This document shows positions 24,616 to 33,145 of a stretch of DNA of 64,000 nt, one piece after another. The stretch is from NCBI RefSeq assembly GCF_009604405.1, contig NZ_WEGK01000007.1, forward strand, positions 186,001 to 250,000, read 5' to 3'. The notes beneath the pieces are model-generated. The model ran no database searches and was not told where the DNA came from. It saw only the letters and a list, made by a program, of their open reading frames with translations. Origin of the DNA: Nocardia macrotermitis (GTDB lineage: Bacteria > Actinomycetota > Actinomycetes > Mycobacteriales > Mycobacteriaceae). Within the stretch, counting starts at the first letter, position 1, and the number at the start of each line of letters is the position of its first letter. A program made the position numbers and the translations under genes.

Positions 24616-24894
24616 ATGCCCAGCTACGAATTCACCTGTCCCGTCTGCGGCGGCTTCGATCGGTGGCATCGCATGACCGAGGTGCCCGACTCCGCGCCGT
24701 GCCCGGTGTGCCGGCGGCAGGCTCGGCGACGGGTCTGCGGCGGCGGGCTGCTGCGGTCCGGGTCGGCGGCCACGCGCCTGCTCGACGCCACCGCCCGCAC
24801 GGCCTCCGAACCACCGACGGTGAGCGCGCCACCGCCGCGCCGGGGCGCGCGGGTGACCCGAAATCCCTTGCACCGCAAGCTCCCCCGCTACTGA
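24616..24894 (+). CDS. fmdB: FmdB-type zinc-ribbon protein
   Basis: A 92-residue protein with an N-terminal zinc ribbon: PSYEFTCPVCGGFD and DSAPCPVCRRQARRRVCGGG give two C-x2-C knuckles. FmdB proteins accompany amide hydrolases and are suggested to regulate them. GGAGG lies six bases before the ATG at 24616. It ends 25 bp before the formamidase gene, so the two form an operon. The tail is basic and Pro-rich. Confidence 0.88.
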   Translation: MPSYEFTCPVCGGFDRWHRMTEVPDSAPCPVCRRQARRRVCGGGLLRSGSAATRLLDATARTASEPPTVSAPPPRRGARVTRNPLHRKLPRY

Positions 24895-24919
24895 CTCCGA
24901 CGCCGAAGAGAGGTCTCCC

Positions 24920-26173
24920 ATGCCCGAGTTGCTGTACCCGCTGGATTCATCCAAGCGGTTCACCGACCAGAAGTTCGTCGGCCACAACCGGTGGCATCCT
25001 GATATTCCGGCGGCGGTGACCGTGCGGCCCGGCGACGAGTTCCGCGTGCACGTGCGCGAATGGTTCGACGGGGCCATCCACAACGACGATTCCGCCGACG
25101 ACGTGCGCAACGCGCCGCTGAGCACCGTGCACTGCCTGTCCGGGCCGTTCGCGATCGAGGGAGCCGAACCCGGGGATCTGCTGATCGTCGACATCCTCGA
25201 CATCGGCCCTGTGCCACAAGAGGATTCGGGTCCGCTGGCCGGGCAGGGGTGGGGGTACACCGGGATCTTCGCCACCGACAACGGGGGTGGATTCCTCACC
25301 GAACACTTCCCCGACGCGTACAAGGCGATCTGGGATTTCAGCGGGCACACCACGACCTCGCGGCACGTGCCCGGGGTGAAATTCACCGGGATCATGCACC
25401 CGGGGCTGATGGGCACCGCACCCTCGGCCGGTCTGCTGAGCACCTGGAACGCCCGGGAAGCCGCGTTGATCGCCACCGATCCGGAGCGGGTGCCACCGCT
25501 GGCGCTGCCGCCCGAACCCCGCGACGCGATCCTGGGATCGTTGACCGGCGCGGAGTTCGATCGGGTGGCCGCCGAGGCCGCGCGCACCGCACCGCCCCGG
25601 GAGAACGGCGGTAATCAGGACATCAAGAACCTCACGCGCGGCAGTCGCGTGTTCTATCCCGTCTTCGTGGACGGGGCGAAGCTGTCGGTCGGCGATCTGC
25701 ACTTCTCGCAGGGCGACGGGGAGATCACCTTCTGCGGTGCGATCGAGATGGGCGGGTTCATCGATCTGCGGGTCGATCTGATCAAGAACGGCATGCAACT
25801 GTACGGGGTCACCGAGAACGCGGTGTTCATGCCCGGTAACGAGGGTCCGGTGTACTCCGAGTGGCTGGCGTTCTCCGGGACCTCGGTCACGCTCGACGGT
25901 GAACAGCGATACCTGGACTCCCAGTTGGCTTTCGAGCGTGCGTGCTTGCACGCGATCGACTACCTGACCAACTTCGGGTACAGCCGTGAGCAGGCTTATC
26001 TGCTGCTCGGTGCGGCGCCGATCGAGGGGCGCTTCTCCGGGGTGGTGGATATTCCGAATTCCTGTGCCACCGTTTATGTTCCGACGGCGATCTTCGATTT
26101 CCCGATCACGCCGACCGCGGCGGGGCCGGTGCGGATCGATCCGGGTATCGGGGCGCCCCGCACAGCCCGCTAG
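24920..26173 (+). CDS. fmdA: Formamidase/acetamidase
   Basis: A 417-residue FmdA/AmdA-family enzyme, unrelated in fold to the AmiE amidase nearby. It converts formamide (or acetamide) to the acid and ammonia. Clear family segments are HNRWHPDIPAAVTVRPGD, FDGAIHNDDSADDVRNAPLS, GVKFTGIMHPGLMGTAPS, and GDLHFSQGDGEITFCGAIEM, including the conserved acidic and His residues of the active site. Length matches the ~410-residue family norm. Operon with fmdB upstream; AAGAGAGG precedes the ATG. Confidence 0.94.
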   Translation: MPELLYPLDSSKRFTDQKFVGHNRWHPDIPAAVTVRPGDEFRVHVREWFDGAIHNDDSADDVRNAPLSTVHCLSGPFAIEGAEPGDLLIVDILDIGPVPQEDSGPLAGQGWGYTGIFATDNGGGFLTEHFPDAYKAIWDFSGHTTTSRHVPGVKFTGIMHPGLMGTAPSAGLLSTWNAREAALIATDPERVPPLALPPEPRDAILGSLTGAEFDRVAAEAARTAPPRENGGNQDIKNLTRGSRVFYPVFVDGAKLSVGDLHFSQGDGEITFCGAIEMGGFIDLRVDLIKNGMQLYGVTENAVFMPGNEGPVYSEWLAFSGTSVTLDGEQRYLDSQLAFERACLHAIDYLTNFGYSREQAYLLLGAAPIEGRFSGVVDIPNSCATVYVPTAIFDFPITPTAAGPVRIDPGIGAPRTAR

Positions 26174-26238
26174 GCCGGGTGTCGTTCATACCCCGGAGGG
26201 AATTGTCGGGCGCCCGTCGCGCGGCGAATCCTGAAGTG

Positions 26239-27213
26239 GTGAACGACATTCGATACGGATTGCTGCTACCCGCCGGGGTGGCCCAGCTCGCGGCCGGAGG
26301 TTCGGCGCGGGCGCTGGTGGATCTGGTGGTGGCCGCCGAGCAGCGCGGTTTCGATTCGGCGTGGGTGGGCGATTCCCTGCTCCGCGCCCGCGTCGAACCG
26401 CTGACGCTGCTCGCGGCCGCCGCCACGGCCACCGACCGCATCACCCTCGGCACCGCCGCCCTGATCCCCGCCTACCGCAATCCGGTCCACGCCGCGCTGA
26501 CTCTGAGCTCGCTGGATCTGCTCTCGCGGGGGCGTCTCGTTTTGGGCGTGGGAGCCGGATTCCCCGGCATCAGCGAACCGGAGTTCGACCTGTCCGGTGT
26601 GCGGTTCCGAACCCGCTTCTCCCACCTCGACGATACGGTCCGCCTGTGGCGTCAGCTGTGGTCCGGCAACTCGAATCCATTCCACGGCAAGGTCTTTCAG
26701 TACGACTGGCTCCCGGAAGTCCCCCTCCCCCACCGCCCGGGCGGCCCTCCGATCTGGCTCGCCGGTGCCACCCCCGCCGCCCTTCGCCGCACCGCCCACC
26801 TCTACGACGGCTGGCTCCCCTATCCCCCCGAAGTCTCCGAGTACGAATCCGGACTCACCACGATCCGGAATACGGCCAGATCCGCGGGCCGCGACGAAAC
26901 CGCGATCACCCCAGCACTTTTCGCCACCGTCAACATCGATGACAACCTCACCCGAGGTCGCGCAGCCCTGAGCTCCTACGCCGAAACAACCTACCGCATG
27001 CCCCTGGACCAGGTCGGAAAAATCCAGGTGATGATCACCGGATCCTCGAAACAGGTTGCAGCCCAACTGAATCAATACATCCGAGCAGGCGCGAACCATA
27101 TCCTGATCCGCATCGCCGCCATCAGCCCGGACTCGTTCGCCACCCAACTCGATCGCGTCACCGATCTCATCCACTCCCAACGCCGAGCCACCGAAGAACC
27201 ACTACACGCGTGA
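26239..27213 (+). CDS. LLM-class flavin-dependent oxidoreductase
   Basis: A 324-residue luciferase-like (bacterial alkanal monooxygenase fold) protein: IRYGLLLPAGVAQLAAGG, AEQRGFDSAWVGDSLL, LTLLAAAATATDRITLGTA, RGRLVLGVGAGFPG and PPIWLAGATPAALRRTA. It uses FMN or F420; in this lineage F420 is common, but sequence alone does not decide. The start is uncertain (GTG at 26236 or 26239, or GTG at 26179); I used the beginning of the conserved first strand. It follows fmdA by 65 bp on the same strand and might be cotranscribed. Confidence 0.85.
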   Translation: MNDIRYGLLLPAGVAQLAAGGSARALVDLVVAAEQRGFDSAWVGDSLLRARVEPLTLLAAAATATDRITLGTAALIPAYRNPVHAALTLSSLDLLSRGRLVLGVGAGFPGISEPEFDLSGVRFRTRFSHLDDTVRLWRQLWSGNSNPFHGKVFQYDWLPEVPLPHRPGGPPIWLAGATPAALRRTAHLYDGWLPYPPEVSEYESGLTTIRNTARSAGRDETAITPALFATVNIDDNLTRGRAALSSYAETTYRMPLDQVGKIQVMITGSSKQVAAQLNQYIRAGANHILIRIAAISPDSFATQLDRVTDLIHSQRRATEEPLHA

Positions 27214-27357
27214 TCACGGCCTCCGCAGCAACACGAATTCACGCACCGCACCATCCACCCGCCGGGTCGGAGCATCCGAGTGCGGCCGTGCGGGCAATCC
27301 GGACTTCCTCCGCAGCCCACCGCGAATCAGCTTGCATAACTGGGAATCCGACACCAT
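27214..27357 (-). other. Possible 47-residue basic protein, otherwise empty interval
   Basis: Between the LLM gene and the hypothetical gene at 27495 there is no recognised gene. One short minus-strand frame, from an ATG at 27357, has fairly high third-position GC and ends VREFVLLRRP. An AAGGGA site lies about ten bases upstream of it. I do not recognise it and support is weak. Confidence 0.2.
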
Positions 27358-27494
27358 ACACAAGGAAATCCCTTGCTGGGCAACACTTTCCGTCTGACCG
27401 ATATCGACACGCACGCATCCGGTTGAAGCGTGCGGAGATTCGCCGAGTGGACGGTCCGAGACAACTCGGCCAGAGACGGACGACGCACCGCGAA

Positions 27495-27824
27495 CTACTC
27501 GTCCGGTTCTATCTCCTGGATCGTGGCGCCGGTGTGCCCGCCGAGGATGGCCTCGAGGACCTTGCAGCACACGGACATGCCGGAGAGGTGGCCGTGCAGG
27601 GTCAGGACGGTGTGGGCTTCGGTGCGGCGGCATTCGTGGACGAGTTCTACGAAGGCCGGTGGGAGGGTGCCGCTGTCGGGGAGGGGTTCGTAGAAGATGG
27701 TGCCCAGGGCGTAGCCGAGGGTGGCGGCGGCGGTGCGGAGTCGCTGTTCGACCGAGTTCGGGTCGCGGTCGCGGAGTAGATCGCTACGGAGATAGCCGTA
27801 GGCGAGGGGTTGTACAGAGGTCAT
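27495..27824 (-). CDS. Small hypothetical protein (resolvase-N-terminal-like)
   Basis: A 109-residue protein beginning TSVQPLAYGYLRSDLLRDRD and continuing SVEQRLRTAAATLGYALGTI. The YGYLR-x-D start followed by a helix and an LGY-x-LGTIF segment recalls the N-terminal catalytic domain of serine recombinases (AxGYxRVS), but the catalytic Ser is not evident and the protein is too short to be a recombinase. Similar small proteins occur in actinomycetes with no known role. The middle region has Cys85 and Cys86 next to one another (MSVCCKVLE). Start at ATG 27824 fits GGATCACC upstream. Confidence 0.6.
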   Translation of the reverse strand: MTSVQPLAYGYLRSDLLRDRDPNSVEQRLRTAAATLGYALGTIFYEPLPDSGTLPPAFVELVHECRRTEAHTVLTLHGHLSGMSVCCKVLEAILGGHTGATIQEIEPDE

Positions 27825-28144
27825 CGGTGATCCGGTTTCGGTTGGCCGCACGAGATCGTCGCCCCGTCGAGCGGCACTGCTCGGATCGGCAGCACTTCGT
27901 CGTACGCCGCGGGGCCGCAAACCGGTTCCGTGCCGGTGAGGTCGTCCTGCGGTGAACGCTCCCCTGTAGGTGGGCTGGCACTTCTTTCGCTTGCCCCTGT
28001 AATTCTGGTCTAGCGCACCGACGGAGCGACATCCGTGGAATTACCCATCTTCGCGGCCCCCGCACGTCCGCGCGACGGACTTTCGCATCAACTCGTTATT
28101 CGCTACCGGGGAGTTCGGCCGGTCGGCGCGATTAGATTGGTCTC
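27825..28144. other. Intergenic region upstream of LuxR-type regulator
   Basis: About 320 bp between two divergent genes. I see no reading frame with typical codon use and no strong hairpin. It should hold the promoters of both flanking genes. Confidence 0.4.
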
Positions 28145-30439
28145 GTGATCAGGCGCAGGACCGGTCGCGTGGTCGGCAACGTGCCGCACGCGATCACCAG
28201 CTTCGTCGGACGGGAACGCGATATCCGCGAAGTCCGCAAGCTACTCACGACCGCACGACTGGTCACCCTCACCGGCGTGGGCGGGGTCGGCAAAACGCGG
28301 CTGGCCACCGAGGTCGCGGCCGTGCAGCCGTTTCCGGACGGGGTGTGGCTGGTGGATCTGGCCCGGGTCAGCGATGCGGAACTGGTGGCCGGGGCGGTGA
28401 TGACCAGCCTCGGGATCATCGATATGTCGAACCGGAGCGCCGAGAGCCAGCTCGTCGACCATCTCGCGGGCCTGGACGCGTTGCTCGTGCTGGACAACTG
28501 CGAACATCTGGTCGACAGTTCGGGCGCGCTGTGCGAACACCTGCTCAGATCGTGTGCCGAACTGCGGATCCTGGCCACCAGCCGGGAAGCGCTCCGGATC
28601 GTCGGCGAACACGTGTACCCGGTGCAGCCGCTGTCGCTCCCCGCCTCGGGCACGACGATCACGCCGACGGCGCTGGCCGCGTTCGAAGCGCCGACGCTGC
28701 TGCTGGAGCGGGCGCGGGCGGTGCGTCCGGAATTCACGGTGAGCGAAGGCGAGATGGAAGCGGTCGCGCGCGTGTGCCACCGGCTGGACGGCATCCCGCT
28801 GGCCATCGAACTCGCGGCGTCGCGGCTGCGGTCGCTGACGATGTCCGGGCTGCTGGAACGCCTCGACGACCGGTTCACGCTGCTGGATTTCGACGCCCGC
28901 GCGACGGTGCCGCGACAACGCACCCTGCGCGCGCTGATCGACTGGAGTTACGGGCTGAGCCGTCCGGCGGAACGACTGTTGTGGGCGCGGCTGTCGGTGT
29001 TCGCCGGTGAATTCACCCTGGCCGCGGCCGAGAGCGTGTGCAGCGGCCCCGATCTGCCGCGCGGCCGGATTCTGGATCTGATCGATCACCTGATCACCCA
29101 GTCGATCCTGGTGTTCGCCTCGACCGACGGGCCGCCCCGGTACCGGATGCTGGAGACGATCCGGGAGTACGGCTGGCACCGGCTGACCGAACTGGGCGAG
29201 ACCGAGGCCCGGTGCGAGCGGCATTGCGACTACTACCTCGCGCTCGCCGAACGCAGCGCCGAAACCTGGAACGGGCCTGGTCAGGCGGCCGGGCTGGCCG
29301 AATTGCGGACCGAGCACGGCAATCTGCGCGCGGCGCTGGACTGGGCCACCAACGAACCCGATGCCGCACCCAAGGCGTTGTCGCTGGTCACCGCGCTGCG
29401 CTACCACTGGTGCGCCGACGGTTTCCTCGCCGACGGACGGCAGTGGACCGAGCGGGCGTTGCGCTGCGGTAGCCCGGACCTGCCCGAACGGATTCCGGCG
29501 CTGTGGGCGGCGGCCTGGGTGATGCTGCTGCAAGGGGATCATGATCAGGCCGACCGGGCGTTGGCGGAATGCGTGGCGCGGGCCGCGGCCGTGGACGACC
29601 GGCGCGTCATCGCGTGGGCAAGCAGTCTGGGCGCGACCTCCGCGATGTTCCGCGGCCATCTCGCGCAGGCCATCCAAACCCATGAGCGCGTCCTCGCCGA
29701 TTTTCCCGACGACGACGATCTCACCCGGTTCAGCCTGTTCCAGCTGGCCATGTCCCAGGCGCACGCGGGTACCGATGCCGCGCAGGAGACCGCGCGGCAG
29801 GCGATCGCCCTGGCCGACGCGCGCGGCGAGCAGTGGAGCAAATCGCTGGCGCTGTGGTCGCTGGGTTTCAACCAGCACATGCACGGCGAGTACGACGCGG
29901 CGGTCGCCTCGACCTGTGCCGCGCTGGAGATCCAGACCGCGTTCAACGATCGCGTCGCCACCACCCTGATGCTGGAACTGCTCGCGTGGATATCCGCCGC
30001 CCGCAACGAGTTCCGGCGCGCGGCGTGGCTGCTGGGCGCGATCGGATCCGAATGGCGGCGGATCGGCACCTCGATCACGGCATTCGGGCCCTACCTGGCG
30101 ACACCGCACGAGACGTGCGAACGGGCCACCGCCGCGGCCCTGCCCGAGGCGATTCAGCGTGCCGAACGGATGCGCGGCGAAGGGCTCGATCACGACCAAG
30201 TGATCGTCCGTACGCTCGAAAGTTTCACCGAGACAACCGAATCCGTGCGGGAAGATGTACTGACCGTGCGCGAACGGCAGGTAGCCGAACTCGTCGCGCA
30301 GGGGCTGAGCAATCGGCAGATCGCGCAGCGGCTCGTGGTGTCGCCGCGCACGGTGGACCGGCATATCGAGAACATTCTCGGCAAGCTCGACTTCTCGTCG
30401 CGGGCGCAGGTCGCGGCGTGGATGGCGCGGCCGCAGTAA
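28145..30439 (+). CDS. Large ATPase/LuxR-type transcriptional regulator
   Basis: A 764-residue regulator. The N terminus carries an NB-ARC-like ATPase: TSFVGRERDIREVRKLLTTA, Walker A GVGGVGKT (residues 44-51), the Walker-B-like LLVLDNCEHLV, and LEILATSREALRI-type sensor segment (LRILATSREAL). The middle is a TPR-like helical region. The C terminus is a LuxR (GerE) helix-turn-helix: LTVRERQVAELVAQGLSNRQIAQRLVVSPRTVDRHIENILGKL. This layout is common in actinomycetes; targets are unknown. GTG start. It is convergent with, and 16 bp from, the end of xdhC. Confidence 0.88.
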   Translation: MIRRRTGRVVGNVPHAITSFVGRERDIREVRKLLTTARLVTLTGVGGVGKTRLATEVAAVQPFPDGVWLVDLARVSDAELVAGAVMTSLGIIDMSNRSAESQLVDHLAGLDALLVLDNCEHLVDSSGALCEHLLRSCAELRILATSREALRIVGEHVYPVQPLSLPASGTTITPTALAAFEAPTLLLERARAVRPEFTVSEGEMEAVARVCHRLDGIPLAIELAASRLRSLTMSGLLERLDDRFTLLDFDARATVPRQRTLRALIDWSYGLSRPAERLLWARLSVFAGEFTLAAAESVCSGPDLPRGRILDLIDHLITQSILVFASTDGPPRYRMLETIREYGWHRLTELGETEARCERHCDYYLALAERSAETWNGPGQAAGLAELRTEHGNLRAALDWATNEPDAAPKALSLVTALRYHWCADGFLADGRQWTERALRCGSPDLPERIPALWAAAWVMLLQGDHDQADRALAECVARAAAVDDRRVIAWASSLGATSAMFRGHLAQAIQTHERVLADFPDDDDLTRFSLFQLAMSQAHAGTDAAQETARQAIALADARGEQWSKSLALWSLGFNQHMHGEYDAAVASTCAALEIQTAFNDRVATTLMLELLAWISAARNEFRRAAWLLGAIGSEWRRIGTSITAFGPYLATPHETCERATAAALPEAIQRAERMRGEGLDHDQVIVRTLESFTETTESVREDVLTVRERQVAELVAQGLSNRQIAQRLVVSPRTVDRHIENILGKLDFSSRAQVAAWMARPQ

Positions 30440-30455
30440 CGGCTGTTGGACGGAA

Positions 30456-31616
30456 TCAGTTGTCGATCAGGATGTTTCCGGCGGATTCCATCGGGGGCGG
30501 GCTCAGGGTGTGGCCGGGGGCCGGGTGGTGGATCGCGGTGTCTGTGGTGCGCAGTTGGCGGCCGGAACCGCCGTGGCGGATCGCGACGATCTCGGCGGCG
30601 ACGGCGATGGCGGTTTCCTCGGGGGTGTGGCCGCCGAGGTCCAGGCCCATCGGGGAATGTAGTTGAGACAGTTCGGATTCGGTGAGACCTGCCGTGCGCA
30701 GGCGGGTGGTGCGGTCGCGGTGGGTGCGGCGGGAGCCCATCGCGCCCACGTAGGCGACCCGGCGGCGTAGTGCGACCTCGAGAACCGGGATGTCGAATTT
30801 GGCGTCGTGGGTGAGCACGCAGATCACCGTGCGCGAATCCACCTGTGTGCCTTGTAGATAGCGATGCGGCCAGTCGACCACGACCTCGTCGGCATCGGGG
30901 AATCGGGCCGGGGTGGCGAACAGTGGGCGCGCGTCGCACACGGTGACGTGGTAGCCCAGGAATTTTCCGATCCGGGCCACTGCGGCGGCGAAATCGATGG
31001 CACCGAAGATGATCATGCGCGGCGGTGGGACGGATAACTCCACGAATACCGTGACTTCTCTTGTGCCGCAGCCGATCACATGGACGCCTGTCGCGCCCTG
31101 ATCGAGCATCGCTCGCGCATGGGCCACCACCGCAGGGTCGGGTTCGATCACACTGTTCGACAACAAGTTTCGATCACTCCCGATGACTTCCGACGGTGCA
31201 ACCCAGTCCGGCCCGACCGCGAGTGTCTCCCCCGAAGACATATCCCGAACGAGTGCGGCCGGGCCGTCCGCTCGCAGAGCCGCGGACAGTGCGTCGTGAT
31301 CGCGCGAGCCGACCGGGTGCACGAATACTTCCAGCACCCCGCCGCAGGTCAATCCGACCGCGAAGGCGTCGGAATCGCTGTAGCCGAACGTTTCCCGCTG
31401 TGGCACACCGGTTTCCAACGCCTCCCGACACAGCTCGTAGACCGCGCCCTCGACGCAGCCGCCGGAGATCGATCCCACGACCGTGCCGTACTCGTCGACC
31501 GCCATCGCCGCACCGACCGGACGGGGTGCGCTGCCGGTGACGCCGATGATGCTCGCCACCGCGAATCGCGTTCCCGCAGCTTGCCATCGCAGGATCTGCT
31601 CGGTCAGCTCGCGCAT
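30456..31616 (-). CDS. xdhC: XdhC-family molybdenum-cofactor maturation protein
   Basis: A 386-residue XdhC/CoxI protein, needed to insert sulphurated molybdenum cofactor into xanthine dehydrogenase and not part of the final enzyme. The N-terminal CoxI domain has GVTGSAPRPVGAAMAV and GSISGGCVEGAVYELCREAL, and the C-terminal Rossmann-like domain has VELSVPPPRMIIFGAIDFA and RVAYVGAMGSRRTHRDR. The start at 31616 is two bases from the permease stop, so the two are coupled. It is the last gene of the purine operon. Confidence 0.92.
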   Translation of the reverse strand: MRELTEQILRWQAAGTRFAVASIIGVTGSAPRPVGAAMAVDEYGTVVGSISGGCVEGAVYELCREALETGVPQRETFGYSDSDAFAVGLTCGGVLEVFVHPVGSRDHDALSAALRADGPAALVRDMSSGETLAVGPDWVAPSEVIGSDRNLLSNSVIEPDPAVVAHARAMLDQGATGVHVIGCGTREVTVFVELSVPPPRMIIFGAIDFAAAVARIGKFLGYHVTVCDARPLFATPARFPDADEVVVDWPHRYLQGTQVDSRTVICVLTHDAKFDIPVLEVALRRRVAYVGAMGSRRTHRDRTTRLRTAGLTESELSQLHSPMGLDLGGHTPEETAIAVAAEIVAIRHGGSGRQLRTTDTAIHHPAPGHTLSPPPMESAGNILIDN

Positions 31617-31618
31617 GA

Positions 31619-33061
31619 TCAGAACCCTCTCAACAGAACTTCGATACCGGAGACGGCGAAGTAACAGGCGAAGACCGCGCTCACCACCCAGACCAGCCAA
31701 TGGATTTCGCGGAAGCGACCCCGCGCGGCCTTGATCACCGTGTACGAGATCAGGCCCGCACCAACACCATTGGTGATCGAATAGGTGAACGGCATCGCGA
31801 CGATGGTCAGGAAGGCCGGTACCGCGACCTCCATATCGGCCCAGTCGATCTTGCGTGCCTGCGTCATCATCAACGCCCCGACCAGCACCAGCGCGGGCGC
31901 GGCCGCCTGAATCGGCACCACCCCGGCGATCGGGGTGAAAAAGATTGCCAGACAGAACAATCCGCCACTCACCAGGCTGGTCAGACCGGTGCGCGCACCC
32001 TCACCGACACCGGTCGCGGACTCCACGTAGACGGTACTGCCCGCACCGCCGCTCGCGCCGCCGATGATCTGGGCGAGGCCGTCCACGGTCAGCACCCGGC
32101 CCAGTGCGGGCATGGCGCCCTGGGCATCCAGCAACCCGGCCTCGTCGCAGACCCCGAAAACCGTTCCCATGGCGTCGAAGAAGCCGGTGAGCACCAGGGT
32201 GAACAGGACGACGCCCGCGGTCAGCGCACCGGCTCGGGCGAAACCGCCGAACGGGTCGACGTGCAGCATCAGGCCGAAATCCGGCACGGCGAACAAGCGC
32301 GACGGCATCTTCGGCACCACGGTCCCCCACGACGCAGGCGCGATCGTGGCGACCGCGTTGATCACCACGGCCAGTACCGTGGCGGCCGCGATACTGATCA
32401 GGATCGCACCGGGCACCTTGCGGATGTAGAGCGCGATCATCAGCAGCAGTCCGACCCCGAACACCACCACGGGCCAGCCCTGGAGGTGCCCGTCGGGACC
32501 GAGGCTCACCGGCGGCCCCGAGGCCGAACCGTGCCCGACCACACCGGCCGAGACCAGGCCGATCATCGCGATGAACATGCCGATCCCGACGCCGATCGCG
32601 TTCTTCAACGCCAGCGGGATCGCGTTGATGATCATGGTGCGCAGCCCGGTCGCGGCCAGGATCACGATGATCACACCCATCAGCAGCACCAGGCCCATGG
32701 TCTGCGGCCAGGTCATGTGCGGCGCGGCCTGGAAAGCGACCACCGGCACCACGCCCAGGCCGGCGGCCAGCGCCAGCGGGACGTTCCCCACCAGGCCCAT
32801 CAACACCGTGGACAATCCGGCGGAAAATGCTGTGGCCGTGGTGAGTTGGGCGATGCTCAGATGCTTTCCGTCGATATCGGTGGCGCCGCCGAGTATCAGC
32901 GGCACCAGCAGGATCACGTAGGCCATCGCCACGAATGTGGTGATGCCGCCGCGGATTTCACGGGTCACGGTGCTGCCGCGCGCACCCAACCGGAAGATCC
33001 GGTCGAGTACCGATCGCGCGGCGATGGCAGCGGGAGAAGTACGGGTCTGTACCTCGGTCAT
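31619..33061 (-). CDS. NCS2 purine permease (AzgA/PbuG-like)
   Basis: A 480-residue membrane protein with ~12-14 spans of the AzgA-like NCS2 branch, proton symporters for guanine, hypoxanthine or adenine. Marks include TREIRGGITTFVAMAYVILL, TATAFSAGLSTVLMGLVGNVPLALAAGLG and FDAMGTVFGVCDEAGLLD. A strong GAGGAGG site is seven bases before the ATG at 33061. It lies 84 bp after the molybdenum subunit gene in the xdh operon, so its cargo is probably a purine that the operon degrades. Confidence 0.92.
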   Translation of the reverse strand: MTEVQTRTSPAAIAARSVLDRIFRLGARGSTVTREIRGGITTFVAMAYVILLVPLILGGATDIDGKHLSIAQLTTATAFSAGLSTVLMGLVGNVPLALAAGLGVVPVVAFQAAPHMTWPQTMGLVLLMGVIIVILAATGLRTMIINAIPLALKNAIGVGIGMFIAMIGLVSAGVVGHGSASGPPVSLGPDGHLQGWPVVVFGVGLLLMIALYIRKVPGAILISIAAATVLAVVINAVATIAPASWGTVVPKMPSRLFAVPDFGLMLHVDPFGGFARAGALTAGVVLFTLVLTGFFDAMGTVFGVCDEAGLLDAQGAMPALGRVLTVDGLAQIIGGASGGAGSTVYVESATGVGEGARTGLTSLVSGGLFCLAIFFTPIAGVVPIQAAAPALVLVGALMMTQARKIDWADMEVAVPAFLTIVAMPFTYSITNGVGAGLISYTVIKAARGRFREIHWLVWVVSAVFACYFAVSGIEVLLRGF

Positions 33062-33145
33062 GGCGTGCCCTCCTCGGGCCTGAACGAATACGCCGACCTC
33101 CGGTCCGGCCGTCATCGGACCTGTAGTTCGGAATGCGGTTGTGGG

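Noticed and set aside
27495..27824. The small YGYLR-protein as a serine recombinase
   Set aside because: It is only 109 residues, lacks the catalytic Ser context and any DNA-binding domain.
28241..30364. A 707-codon minus-strand frame opposite the LuxR-type regulator
   Set aside because: The plus strand encodes a clear ATPase and helix-turn-helix; the antisense frame has no motif.
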